Source of the DNA: Nitrospinae bacterium RIFCSPLOWO2_12_39_16
Lineage (GTDB): Bacteria; Nitrospinota; Nitrospinia; UBA9942
Reading direction: 5' to 3'
Assembly (NCBI GenBank): GCA_001805005.1
Contig: MHDO01000156.1
Coordinates: forward strand, 1 to 22,688
DNA length: 22,688 nucleotides
Under the pieces are notes generated by a model. The model did not search any database. It saw only the letters and a list, made by a program, of their open reading frames with translations, and had not been told where the DNA came from. The translations under genes were made by a program, and so were the position numbers. Positions 1 through 7,516 of this stretch are shown here, piece by piece. Position 1 is the first letter of the stretch. Every line of letters starts with the position of its first letter.

Positions 1-775
1 AAAGGTCTGTCAGTGGCTCATAGTTTATACGAACCAATGTCCCAAAAACATCGGCATTTACCTTTGCCCCCTGCTGTCTGCCGCTGCGTATCCATGTGCT
101 GCTGGTAAAGCTGTTTGCCCTGAGTCCATTCACGAGTGCAACATCGTATTTCAATCCACCAAATCTTCCGTATGCCATTACACCAATATCCCTCCATGTG
201 CTTGGAATTATATTTAGCTCTACATCGGGTCTGCTAACACCATGATAAACCGTAGGCTCATGATACTCATTGACAAGACCTATAGGCATCAACATCAGAC
301 CTGTCCTTATATTAAAACCCTTACTTAAGAGAAAATCAAGATATGAAAATTCAGTATAGACCTCAGGCTCCCTAGAACCTGAATTTCCAATACCTGCATG
401 TTCAAACTCAAGCTCAGTGTTCATTATAATCCAATCATTGAACTTATACCCTCCATATAGGATAAATCTATAGGCATCCGCAAAATCCTTTTTTGAAGAG
501 TGTTGATAATTATTGTAGACTACCTCACCGTACCCTCCAAGGGATAATCCCTTTTCTATCCCATACACCTTTGATGCCGCAGGACCTAAACCCATAAAAC
601 TCTCATACTTTGGCTCTGCCACTGCACCAAGCTTTAATTTCTCCATCTCCTCTGTCAGTACCTCAATCTGTCTCTTCATCTCCTTAATTTCTGCCTCTTC
701 TGCAAAAGAGACAGTAGAGATAAACATAAGAAGCAATAACACAACCAATGCAAAAAATACTCTAATCCTTTCCAT
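1..775 (-). CDS. Porin (outer-membrane beta-barrel), 5' part only
   Basis: Open from the ATG at 775 to the window edge, giving 258 residues with the C-terminus missing. Residues 1-25 form a signal peptide (MERIRVFF, a leucine-rich core, cleavage after SFA). Residues 26-50 form a short charged coiled coil (EIKEMKRQIEVLTEEMEKLK), as in porins that trimerise or contact peptidoglycan. The rest alternates aromatic and polar residues like beta-strands, with LEFEHA, FSYLDFLL, NEYHEPT and RPDVELNIIPSTW, a pattern I recognise from bacterial porins annotated near phosphate-selective types. A strong AAAGGAGG site (782-789) precedes the ATG. It lies 44 bp downstream of the CopD-like gene with no evident terminator, so it probably belongs to that operon and shares its metal-type promoter. 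The transported substrate cannot be read from the sequence. Confidence 0.85.
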   Translation of the reverse strand, partial: MERIRVFFALVVLLLLMFISTVSFAEEAEIKEMKRQIEVLTEEMEKLKLGAVAEPKYESFMGLGPAASKVYGIEKGLSLGGYGEVVYNNYQHSSKKDFADAYRFILYGGYKFNDWIIMNTELEFEHAGIGNSGSREPEVYTEFSYLDFLLSKGFNIRTGLMLMPIGLVNEYHEPTVYHGVSRPDVELNIIPSTWRDIGVMAYGRFGGLKYDVALVNGLRANSFTSSTWIRSGRQQGAKVNADVFGTLVRINYEPLTDL

Positions 776-819
776 TTAAAAACCTCCTTTTAGATTTAAA
801 AAATCTTCCCCGCCCCCAA

Positions 820-1305
820 CTACCCTCTCAGCATTACTCCCAGATAGACTATCAACAAACCACAGGCAAGGGCTATTATATGAAGTATGGCAAAGACCTT
901 CCCAACCGGTTTAGGTCCACCTTCTACCTCACAACATACACCCTTGCTCGAAGGGGAGCGCCTCTTGAGTATGTATGGAGCGGAAAAATATATTGTAAAC
1001 ATCACTGCAACTGGCAGCATCTTCATCAAAAATATTGTCCCGTATGAACTTTCAAATAAAACTTCAGTATCCATCAACCCCCTGTAGTACATATTGAAAG
1101 TCCCTGTAGCGATGAATATAAAGATTGCTACCAATACAATACCTCTGACTCTACCCTGCACCTCTGACATTATAGGTATTGCTATCCCTGTATTCTGGCA
1201 TCTCATTACCGGACCGAGGACGGTCAGTGTAAAAAGTATGGCACCTATCCAGTATACGGCCGATATGATATGCATCCATGTTGCAACTATGTGCACCTCA
1301 TACAT
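820..1305 (-). CDS. CopD-like four-helix membrane protein
   Basis: A 161-residue integral membrane protein with four hydrophobic helices. It begins MYEVHIVATWMHIISAVYW and carries the histidine/tryptophan pattern W-x-H-I-I-S-x-x-x-W-I-G of the CopD / DUF4149-like family. Members are small inner-membrane proteins often linked to copper or other metal handling, though most are uncharacterised. I chose the ATG at 1305 because AGGAGGTG sits 7-8 nt upstream. The reading frame stays open to 1356, but those codons lie inside the operator and would encode an implausible MLIVIFIINII leader. The gene is first in an operon with the downstream porin. A loop between helices 3 and 4 (RRSPSSKGVCCEVEGG) carries a Cys-Cys pair that could bind metal (inference). 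Confidence 0.72.
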   Translation of the reverse strand: MYEVHIVATWMHIISAVYWIGAILFTLTVLGPVMRCQNTGIAIPIMSEVQGRVRGIVLVAIFIFIATGTFNMYYRGLMDTEVLFESSYGTIFLMKMLPVAVMFTIYFSAPYILKRRSPSSKGVCCEVEGGPKPVGKVFAILHIIALACGLLIVYLGVMLRG

Positions 1306-1331
1306 ATACAAACACCTCCTTTCTATGATAT

Positions 1332-1346
1332 TGATAATGAATATCA
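1332..1346. promoter_or_regulatory. Fur-box-like operator upstream of CopD-like/porin operon
   Basis: TGATAATGAATATCA has perfect TGATA/TATCA arms around five bases and closely resembles the 7-1-7 Fur consensus (TGATAAT-N-ATTATCA). It lies just downstream of the predicted -10, where a repressor would block transcription. The same palindrome class recurs at 7826-7840. Confidence 0.6.
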
Positions 1347-1352
1347 CAATCA

Positions 1353-1381
1353 ACATTAAATCATTTTAAAAAGGTTGTCAA
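1353..1381 (-). promoter_or_regulatory. Promoter of CopD-like/porin operon
   Basis: Read on the minus strand, a consensus TTGACA -35 (1381-1376) is followed after 17 bp by TAATGT (1358-1353) as a weak -10. The surrounding bases (1366-1392) are nearly the same as those around the TTGACA at 7864-7869, which supports both as real promoters. Confidence 0.5.
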
Positions 1382-1481
1382 GTATTTTTTAATTTTTTAT
1401 TTAAAGAAGCAGTATTTTTCGAGGGTGGCTGCTACTGAAAAATCAATATGGATTATGCCACATTTCATCGCCTATATTTAA

Positions 1482-1532
1482 GGGCTGTTCGGGGAACAGA
1501 CCCTACTGTTGGGTTCGTTCCCTGAACGAACC
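1482..1532. repeat. Tandem hairpins, REP-like palindromic element
   Basis: Two perfect hairpins lie side by side. CTGTTC/GAACAG with a GGG loop (1485-1499) is flanked by GGG and CCC. GGTTCGTTC/GAACGAACC with a CCT loop (1512-1532) has a 9-bp stem. The shared GTTC/GAAC core makes this look like a REP or BIME-type dispersed repeat rather than a terminator, because no T-run follows. It lies in the gene-free stretch 1306-1643, between a 3' end and an operon promoter, a usual place for such elements. Confidence 0.5.
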
Positions 1533-1576
1533 GCTCAACATTGAAAATCCTGTACATTCAAATTAAAGGTTATTGC

Positions 1577-1609
1577 GGTGAAGGCAGCGGCCCGTTTACT
1601 GCCTTCACC
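1577..1609 (-). terminator. Stem-loop downstream of the TonB-receptor/CbiX-like operon
   Basis: An 11-bp perfect stem (1577-1587 with 1599-1609) and an 11-nt loop, 35 bp beyond the stop codon of the exported CbiX-like gene. The long stem at an operon end suggests a terminator or an mRNA-stabilising structure. No strong U-tract follows on the minus strand, so it is not a textbook intrinsic terminator. Confidence 0.45.
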
Positions 1610-1643
1610 TTTGAGGAGGTAAATGTTTATTTGGCCCCTACAC

Positions 1644-3368
1644 TTAAAACCTATGTTTATCATGGAGAACCTTATTTTCCGCACTCTCCATGTCATCCTT
1701 TCTCTGCCGCACCAACGGAGAGACACCGATACCACCCATCGCCTTTTGAATCTCCCTTTCCAGCCACTCCATAACAAAAGGATGAGGTGCAATACCGTTT
1801 GGATTCATATCGAAATGGAGGCCATCCAAAACCTCCCGATAAAATCCGCTCCCTGCAAGACGGTTTGGGATGATTATTACCCTTCCATCCCTGTTCCCTT
1901 CTTCTATAATCTGTTTTATCTCCATGAGCGAATCTTTCATTTTATCGGGCCAATCCTCCCGCAGTGCAGCCACCTTGATAGACTTGAATTTCTTTGTTGA
2001 TGCCTTTTTCATATTCTCGGCATTACGCCCCATTACGGAAAGCCACTTCTTGTTCAATTCATCATCGCCGCTCCCATGGGAAATCAGCAATATGGTTTCC
2101 TTCTCCGGATTACGGCTCATCTCCTCTGCCCGTTTCAGCAGGGCAGAGGCAATATCCGGGTCTTTTTCATAACCGCCGAATGTGGTAAAGACTGCTGAGT
2201 TCCGCAATTGACGAAAATCGGCGATATGATGCCTGTGTATCTGCGGTTCACGGCTTAATCCGAGGATGTAATCCGATTCTGCCTTCATTGATTCCTGCAA
2301 GGCATACATCCTGCCGAATATTATCTTCTTAATGCCCCTTGACTCAAGCCGGGATACTGCCTCCTGAATGGTAGAATAATCCGCCATGCCGTAGGCAATC
2401 TCTATCGGATATTTATTTTTGAGAGGCTCGATTGTCTTATCCACTGTATCGTTCCATAGTTTATTGGAACCATGGGGCATAAGCACAACGCCAATTTCCC
2501 CGGGTTTTGCCAGGTTATATTGGTTAGCGGTTTTTTTGAGCCATAGCAGGATATTTTCATGCCCTATCAATTCTTCATGCAGCATTGTGAGGTCAAATTC
2601 GGAGAGCATGGCTTTTAGTCTGCCGAAAAAGGACATTGCACTGTCCGTCTTCATGCCGATACTCATAGGTATAACAAGTGTCCTCCCTTTTTTAGCGGCA
2701 GTATTGGTGATTATCTGCAAGGCTGTCTTACCCCCATCCTCTCTTGCCTTTTTCTCTGCATGAGGGTGGAAGAATACAGCCGCAGTTGTCTCTTTGAAAT
2801 TCCAGAATCTGCGGACACGATTTAAGAGGGAATAGAACTCCTCTTTCATCTTTTCTGAATCTTCCAGTGTCTCAGCTCCAAACCCGGCTATTACAAGCCT
2901 TTCCTGCTCAGGGTCTTTAGAGATTGCCTGAATATGGTCAAATAAAATCTGGTCAAAGAGATAGCTCTCTTTTAGAGGGGGTGCAATAAGAGGATTAAAA
3001 CCTGAGCCAAAGACCTCTTTTGCCTGTGCCGTGAGCAGCTTCTCCATTTTTCTAAAATGAGGGTCATGGGAGCTCACCATCAAAGGTATAACAACAACCT
3101 TTGCTGCGCCTTTATCTCTAAGCCCTTTTATCGCCGAATTAAAATATGGTGAGTATTTATCTTCTTCCCATCCGATAAAGGAGAGGGCAGCAGGGTATTC
3201 GCTGCTGAATCTTCTAAATACCTTCTCTATATCTTCGTTTCCCACCGCCCCGCGGTCCCCTGCCACAATGAGAAAACCGGTTTGTGATGCCTCCGCGGTT
3301 ATGCCATATATTGCCATGTTAAAAAATATCAATAAGATAAGTATTTTGAACAAGAAACTATTTCTCAT
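1644..3368 (-). CDS. Exported multi-domain CbiX/CbiK-like chelatase-family protein
   Basis: 574 residues. An N-terminal signal peptide (about 1-26, ending ITAEAS) implies export to the periplasm. The rest looks like four successive segments of the class II chelatase fold (CbiX/CbiK/SirB). Segment starts are LIVAGDRG (about 33), LVIAGFGAE (158), VVLMPHGSN (294) and ILLISHGSG (426). Strands such as VVIPLMVSSHDPH (92-104) and TLVIPMSIG (230-238) match the second half of such units. APHPFVMEWLEREI near 527-540 is the usual C-terminal signature. The HGS histidines are kept only in the third and fourth segments. Typical CbiX is 120-300 residues, so this is a large array. A periplasmic CbiK is known in Desulfovibrio, a precedent for export. 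The gene starts 12 bp after the receptor gene, with its GGGGG ribosome site overlapping that stop codon. A role in tetrapyrrole-metal or cobalt/iron handling with the receptor is inferred. Confidence 0.72.
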   Translation of the reverse strand: MRNSFLFKILILLIFFNMAIYGITAEASQTGFLIVAGDRGAVGNEDIEKVFRRFSSEYPAALSFIGWEEDKYSPYFNSAIKGLRDKGAAKVVVIPLMVSSHDPHFRKMEKLLTAQAKEVFGSGFNPLIAPPLKESYLFDQILFDHIQAISKDPEQERLVIAGFGAETLEDSEKMKEEFYSLLNRVRRFWNFKETTAAVFFHPHAEKKAREDGGKTALQIITNTAAKKGRTLVIPMSIGMKTDSAMSFFGRLKAMLSEFDLTMLHEELIGHENILLWLKKTANQYNLAKPGEIGVVLMPHGSNKLWNDTVDKTIEPLKNKYPIEIAYGMADYSTIQEAVSRLESRGIKKIIFGRMYALQESMKAESDYILGLSREPQIHRHHIADFRQLRNSAVFTTFGGYEKDPDIASALLKRAEEMSRNPEKETILLISHGSGDDELNKKWLSVMGRNAENMKKASTKKFKSIKVAALREDWPDKMKDSLMEIKQIIEEGNRDGRVIIIPNRLAGSGFYREVLDGLHFDMNPNGIAPHPFVMEWLEREIQKAMGGIGVSPLVRQRKDDMESAENKVLHDKHRF

Positions 3369-3380
3369 GATAAACCCCCT

Positions 3381-5324
3381 TTAAAAATTAACCCTTATAC
3401 CGCTATAATAGAAAGAGCCGACAATTGGAATATCCGCATCCTTTCTATTGAATAGATTATCCACCCCTGCATATAGCTCAGCAGCCTTTCCTATATTTTT
3501 TGAAAGGCTTAAATAATAGATGTCGTAGTCCTTTTCAACAAGCGGAGTTGTGCTCCAGAGCAATCCCCCGATGTATTCCCACCACAGATTGACTTTAAGC
3601 CCAAGAGGTTTGATGTCATAGATACCTTTAGCAACTATTTTATTCTTTACCCTGTTTACCAGACGCTGATTGGTGTCCTTATCCTTCGCATCGAGATAAG
3701 AGTAGGATGCCTGAAGGAATAACCCATTATTAAACCCCGCCCCTCCTTCCAATTCCACACCCTGAATCTCAGCCTTCTTTATGTTTTTATACACGAAGCC
3801 TCTCCATCCTGCAGCAGGGGCATAAGCAGGGTCTTCAACTGTGGTTATCAGGTCGCTGACATCATTATAAAAATAGGCAGCCCTCCCTGAAAAGATGCCT
3901 TTCTCACCCTCTATTGCAGCTTCATAACTGTTAGATTTTTCCGATTTTATATTAGGATTTCCTGCGACACGGTATCTTGCAGCGGAATGCCTGAAATCAT
4001 AATAGAGTTCCCTTGGTGTGGGGCTCTTGAAGCCGTGTCCATAGCCCACCTTGATTCGGAGTTCAGGGACAATCTTGTAGGTGGCTCCAATCTTCGGGCT
4101 TATCTCATTCTCAAACTTATCGCTGCTATCGTATCTTATTGCAGGGATTATGAGGAGGTTATCGAATGCCTGCCACTCATCCTGAACATATCCTGCCCGA
4201 TAATTTAGCCTGGCCTCCGAGCCGGTCATGGTAATGCCGCCCCTCGTTGCCGTAAAATTCCCCTCCCCTGTATCGAGTCTTGTCCCTTTGAAAAATTCAT
4301 GCCTATATTCACCGCCAAAGGTAAAGAGGTGGTTTGTAAATAGCTCCTTACTTATCTTTCCCTCTATTACCGGCGTCTGCCTCTCTGCCTCGGTAAAATC
4401 CGAAATGGCATTTGTAGAATCCTTTCTCGTCTCCTGGTTTTTTGAATAGATAGAGGTATATGCCCTCAATTGATATTCAAGTTCAGGTGAACTGTGGGAA
4501 AGGCCAAGGGAAAGGTCCTGCCTTTTATTATCATCTGTATAACGATAAAGGGCTGAACTTACCAATGCCCAGTCTTTTACATCCTCCTTCATATATCCGG
4601 CATCCAGTGTAAGCCTTGTGGCTTTTGTAAAATCATAGACAGACTTGAAGGATAGGTTTTTGTGTTCGCCGTCTCCTATAAGAGAAGCCCTGCCTTCATT
4701 AAAGACCGCATCCCTGTTTATAAGGGAGCCGGCAATAGAAAATCCAAGATTTCCAATTTTACCGCTGTCTATTCTGGTATTAATACTCCGTTGTCCCCCT
4801 TTGCCGCCTTCAAATATCCCATACTCCGGTGTCAGATCAAAGGAGAGATTTTCAGGCGGCTTTGTAATTATATTTATTACGCCGCCAAGCGCATCCGAGC
4901 CGTAGAGGGCGCTTGCAGGCCCTCTTATAATCTCTATACGCTCCACATTTTCAAGGGTAATCCTGTCTATCTCATAAGCGTTGCTTACTTCACCCGTAAG
5001 CCTTCTGCCGTCTATCAGAATAAGGGTCTGTTCAGGCTTGAAACCCCTTATACCCACGCTTGAATCCTCCCTTGCAAAGTATGGTTCCTTATAAATACCT
5101 GTGGCAAACCCGATTATATCCCTCAGCTTTTCAGCCCCCTTTGCCTTTATCTCCTCTTTTGTGATGACTTCTACAGATGCAGGGACATCCTCAATCTCAA
5201 CCTCTGTCTTTGTAGCCGTTATCACAACATCCTTTACCTTAACCGATTCCTCCTCTGCCCAAACAGCCGTAATATGGCTCATAATTATAAGCTGGCAGAT
5301 GATAAGTAAAGTTAAACCTCTCAT
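3381..5324 (-). CDS. TonB-dependent outer-membrane receptor (BtuB/CirA/FepA-like)
   Basis: 647 residues. The signal peptide ends around residue 23 (AVWA-EEES). A TonB box, KDVVITATK, follows at about 31-39. The plug domain (about 45-155) shows the family motifs VITKEEIKAKGAEKLRDII, IRGFKPEQTLILIDGRR and VERIEIIRGPASALYGSDALGGVINIITK-type residues. The remainder is a 22-strand type beta-barrel ending in the classic terminal phenylalanine (RVNF). A GGAGG site precedes the ATG by about 10 nt. The length is near that of BtuB/CirA-type receptors. The substrate is unproven: a siderophore, haem or corrinoid are all possible. The Fur-like operator favours iron, whereas the CbiX-like partner favours a tetrapyrrole or cobalt. 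It is energised by the TonB-ExbB-ExbD genes of the same operon. Confidence 0.93.
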   Translation of the reverse strand: MRGLTLLIICQLIIMSHITAVWAEEESVKVKDVVITATKTEVEIEDVPASVEVITKEEIKAKGAEKLRDIIGFATGIYKEPYFAREDSSVGIRGFKPEQTLILIDGRRLTGEVSNAYEIDRITLENVERIEIIRGPASALYGSDALGGVINIITKPPENLSFDLTPEYGIFEGGKGGQRSINTRIDSGKIGNLGFSIAGSLINRDAVFNEGRASLIGDGEHKNLSFKSVYDFTKATRLTLDAGYMKEDVKDWALVSSALYRYTDDNKRQDLSLGLSHSSPELEYQLRAYTSIYSKNQETRKDSTNAISDFTEAERQTPVIEGKISKELFTNHLFTFGGEYRHEFFKGTRLDTGEGNFTATRGGITMTGSEARLNYRAGYVQDEWQAFDNLLIIPAIRYDSSDKFENEISPKIGATYKIVPELRIKVGYGHGFKSPTPRELYYDFRHSAARYRVAGNPNIKSEKSNSYEAAIEGEKGIFSGRAAYFYNDVSDLITTVEDPAYAPAAGWRGFVYKNIKKAEIQGVELEGGAGFNNGLFLQASYSYLDAKDKDTNQRLVNRVKNKIVAKGIYDIKPLGLKVNLWWEYIGGLLWSTTPLVEKDYDIYYLSLSKNIGKAAELYAGVDNLFNRKDADIPIVGSFYYSGIRVNF

Positions 5325-5352
5325 CTTAAATCCTCCACCCTTGTTTTAAGGG

Positions 5353-5528
5353 TTACAGGGATTCGAGATCCTCTATTGTCTTTAGCACTCGGAGCGCTCC
5401 TGTAAAAATTATGAAATCGTCAATACCTTCTTTATCAATGATACGAGCTTATCAAAGTCTATCAGTCTGAATTCATAAGCGCTGATAATATTGTTAATCC
5501 TATGAGCTGTTAACTCGGATTCACTCAT
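5353..5528 (-). CDS. Small unknown protein, apparently frameshifted
   Basis: From the ATG at 5528, which sits 9 nt after AAGGAGG, the frame reads MSESELTAHRINNIISAYEF and stops at 5409 after 39 codons. The -1 frame is open just beyond and continues as GIDDFIIFTGALRVLKTIED, ending at TAA 5355-5353, 28 bp before the receptor gene. Adding one base near the AAA at about 5432-5435 would give a single 58-residue protein (..DFDKLVSLIKEGIDDF..). The full span is 176 nt, one short of a multiple of three. I infer a one-base deletion, sequencing error or programmed shift. The start overlaps the end of the zinc-ribbon gene by 8 nt, so the two are translationally coupled. No family is recognised; it looks like a soluble helical protein. 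Confidence 0.55.
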
Positions 5529-5670
5529 CTTTCATCACCTCCTTTCCCTCGATCTTCTGTATATACCCGCATTTCGGGCATTTAATCTCTACAGCCTTAA
5601 CATCCCCTTTCATCAAGAGCCTCTTGCATTTCCTGCATCTGATCTCTTTCATGTAATTATCTATCATCAT
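5521..5670 (-). CDS. Com-like zinc-ribbon small protein (49 aa)
   Basis: ATG at 5670 overlaps the tonB stop codon as ATGA, and translation runs to TGA at 5523-5521. Four cysteines form CxxC (C12, C15), 15 residues, then CxxC (C31, C34): EIRCRKCKRLL and EIKCPKCGYIQ. This resembles the zinc ribbon of the Mu Com translational regulator family (PF10122-like). ATG 5652 (MKEIRC) is an alternative start. Phage Com activates translation of the mom methylase, but cellular homologues are uncharacterised. In this operon it may act as a metal-sensing or RNA-binding regulator (inference). Confidence 0.65.
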   Translation of the reverse strand: MMIDNYMKEIRCRKCKRLLMKGDVKAVEIKCPKCGYIQKIEGKEVMKDE

Positions 5671-6098
5671 TTAACAAGCCTGTATGTAACCGGCAGCTCT
5701 ATCTCTACATCCCTCTTTGCAGTATGCTTGAATGGACATACCCTTTTTACAAGGGAGACTGCATGCGCATCCAAAATTTCGTAACCCGACGACCTCTTAA
5801 TGTGGTTTTTAATAAGCTTGCCTTCAGCGTCTAACTTTACAAACAAGACAACTGTCCCCTCAACTCCTCTCCTTATTGCAAGATAGGGATACCCCTTTAT
5901 GCCCTCGATATTCCTTCTCATATCTTCGCCAATTGCCGACAGGTCAATTATCTCTTTATCTTTTTCCAGTGATACATCTTGCATTACTAAAGGAGGATAT
6001 AAGAGGGAAGTCTTGTTCTTCTTGCCTATGGACAGAGGTTTCATCACCCCATTTATTTTCATTGTCTTTTGTATCTCTTTGAGATATGAGCGTTTCAT
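5667..6098 (-). CDS. tonB: TonB C-terminal domain, separated by a frameshift
   Basis: This frame carries a recognisable TonB C-terminal fold: YPYLAIRRGVEGTVVLFVKL, then GKLIKNHIKRSSGYEILDAHAV, ending PVTYRLVK. These match the usual YPxxARRxGxEGxVxVxFxV...SSGxxxLDxAAL pattern that contacts TonB boxes of outer-membrane receptors. The upstream part of this frame (MKRSYLKEIQKTMK) is probably not real coding, because the other frame carries natural TonB linker sequence there. The domain has no membrane anchor or ribosome site of its own. It therefore most likely belongs to the N-terminal piece at 5956-6501. Removing one A from the A5 run at 5961-5965 would fuse them into a 277-residue TonB of normal size. 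The ATGA overlap with the zinc-ribbon gene supports it being translated to its end. Confidence 0.8.
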   Translation of the reverse strand: MKRSYLKEIQKTMKINGVMKPLSIGKKNKTSLLYPPLVMQDVSLEKDKEIIDLSAIGEDMRRNIEGIKGYPYLAIRRGVEGTVVLFVKLDAEGKLIKNHIKRSSGYEILDAHAVSLVKRVCPFKHTAKRDVEIELPVTYRLVK

Positions 6099-6501
6099 CC
6101 TCTGTTATTATCTCTGACACCCCTTCTATTGAGTCCTTTGCAGTATCCTCAGATTGTCTTATCTTGGAAATTACAGGACTTTCTTCCGGCGTATAAGTCT
6201 CCTCTGTCGGAGAATGGGTTGTCTCTCCTGCTATTTTAGTCTCTAAAAAATCTTCAGCAGGTTTTATCACTTCTGCCGATTTTATATTTGATTTGTTTAC
6301 AGGAACAATGCCCTTCCGTTCTCTTTTGACAATCTCTTTCTTCTCTATCTCTCTATTATCTACGGCTGACACAAGCCTTACCCTGACTTTATCGGATATC
6401 TCATATTTTGGTTTATCTATATCCTGATTTATGGATAAAAGTGCAATGTGAATAAAGGACGAAAATAAAAATGCGATATGGGTGATATTGACAGTCCTCA
6501 T
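5956..6501 (-). CDS. tonB: TonB N-terminal anchor and periplasmic linker, frameshifted
   Basis: MRTVNITHIAFLFSSFIHIALLSI provides the single membrane anchor with the SxxxH-type arrangement of TonB (SSFIH). A long charged linker rich in E, K, P and T follows, as expected for spanning the periplasm. The frame ends right after an A5 tract at 5965-5961 (GGAAAAAGATAA) with the incongruous tail NARCITGKR. The C-terminal TonB domain continues in the next frame. The start overlaps the exbD stop as ATGA, so the exbB-exbD-tonB order and coupling are intact. A true mutation, an assembly or homopolymer error, or a +1 programmed shift could all explain the break. The unbroken domain sequence downstream argues for recent damage or error. 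Confidence 0.8.
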   Translation of the reverse strand: MRTVNITHIAFLFSSFIHIALLSINQDIDKPKYEISDKVRVRLVSAVDNREIEKKEIVKRERKGIVPVNKSNIKSAEVIKPAEDFLETKIAGETTHSPTEETYTPEESPVISKIRQSEDTAKDSIEGVSEIITEDETLISQRDTKDNENKWGDETSVHRQEEQDFPLISSFSNARCITGKR

Positions 6502-6911
6502 CTCTTCTTCTCCGTAACAATAGATATATTTTCAAGCCCCGCCATTTTTATCGCATCCATAACCTCTACGACACGACCGAACGGCACCGTTTTATCGGAG
6601 ATAATAGCAATATCCTTTGAGCCGTTGTTTTTATGGAAAACCGATAACTCTCCAAACAGTTCCGACAACCCTATATTCCGGCCGTTAAGCAGAATATCCC
6701 CGTCTTTTTTTACAATGACCGATATCTCAGGCTCTCCCTCTATCCTCGCCGTTTCTGCTTCCGGCAAATCCAATGGGATAGACGGCTTTGAGAATATGGA
6801 TGTGAGCAGGAAGAATATCAACAGCAGGAACACGACATCTATCATAGGTGTAAGGTCTATATCTGCCCGCCCTGAAGTATGCTCGTCAAACTCTATCATC
6901 TTTTCCTGCAC
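6498..6911 (-). CDS. exbD: Biopolymer transport protein ExbD
   Basis: 137 residues, normal for ExbD/TolR. A short cytoplasmic N-terminus is followed by the hallmark LTPMIDVVFLLLIFFLLTS, whose aspartate (Asp-25) in the membrane helix carries the proton-driven step. A periplasmic domain follows, with SVIVKKDGDILLNG and the motif IAIISDKTVPFGRVVEVMDAIKMAGLENISIVT. It overlaps exbB by 16 nt and tonB by 4 nt, so the three are translationally coupled. The complex converts proton-motive force into TonB motion to energise the receptor encoded downstream. Confidence 0.95.
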   Translation of the reverse strand: MQEKMIEFDEHTSGRADIDLTPMIDVVFLLLIFFLLTSIFSKPSIPLDLPEAETARIEGEPEISVIVKKDGDILLNGRNIGLSELFGELSVFHKNNGSKDIAIISDKTVPFGRVVEVMDAIKMAGLENISIVTEKKR

Positions 6912-7501
6912 AGAATATTTATTATCTCTGCCCCGTTGTGTTTCATCTGAAATGCAAACCTTTTAACCCTGTCTTCAAAAAAGTGATGGGATACAATGGC
7001 GGGGATAGCTACAAACAACCCTGCTACAGTTGTTATCAATGCCTCCCATATCCCGCCGGCAAGGATTGAGGGGTCTACCGACCCTTTCATGTATGCCACC
7101 TTCTTAAATGCCTCTACCATGCCAAGGACAGTGCCCAAGAGTCCTATGAGCGGCGCCATCCTGCCTATCAGCTCCAGTATGTGGAGATGCTCATTAAGTT
7201 TCTTTAACTCATAAGAACCCTTTAACGATACAGCCTCTTCAATTATCTGAATGCTGTTGTCCTTGTTCCTTATTGCCTCTGTTATAACCGCTGCAACAGC
7301 GCCGTTGTCTTCCTCTCCGAGCTTAATTGCCTTTTCGTGCTCACCCTTTAGCAGATAATCCTTAATTTCGGAGACGAGTTTTTTTCTGCCGGTCAACCTC
7401 GCATACCGATACGCCCTTTCTATGCTGAAAGTCAGGGTAAGCACCGAACAGAGTAAAAGCGGATACATAAGGGGTCCGCCTTTCTGAAAAAACTCAAACA
7501 T
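6896..7501 (-). CDS. exbB: ExbB/TolQ family proton channel protein
   Basis: 201 residues. The N-terminal helix (GGPLMYPLLLCSVLTLTFSIERAY) matches the first ExbB/TolQ membrane segment. A cytoplasmic loop follows, then the conserved APLIGLLGTVLGMVEAF segment and the ALITTVAGLFVAIPAIVSHHFF segment, which line the ExbB channel. It starts 15 bp after the DUF2325 gene, with AAGGAGGTGA overlapping that gene's stop codon. Together with the adjacent ExbD and TonB it forms the inner-membrane motor. ExbB rather than TolQ is chosen because the operon contains a TonB receptor and no tolA/tolB/pal. Confidence 0.94.
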   Translation of the reverse strand: MFEFFQKGGPLMYPLLLCSVLTLTFSIERAYRYARLTGRKKLVSEIKDYLLKGEHEKAIKLGEEDNGAVAAVITEAIRNKDNSIQIIEEAVSLKGSYELKKLNEHLHILELIGRMAPLIGLLGTVLGMVEAFKKVAYMKGSVDPSILAGGIWEALITTVAGLFVAIPAIVSHHFFEDRVKRFAFQMKHNGAEIINILCRKR

Positions 7502-7516
7502 TTATGGCTCACCTCC

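Noticed and set aside
1482..1532. tRNA-like structure
   Set aside because: Two simple hairpins only. There is no cloverleaf, anticodon arm or T-loop consensus.
1541..2000. Overlapping plus-strand reading frames across the stem-loop and the CbiX-like gene end
   Set aside because: They lie antisense to a long, well-supported gene, and their peptides show no family features.
5325..5352. Possible cobalamin riboswitch before the BtuB-like receptor
   Set aside because: The receptor gene is inside an operon with only 28 bp upstream. No B12-box or long structured leader is visible there or before 7798.
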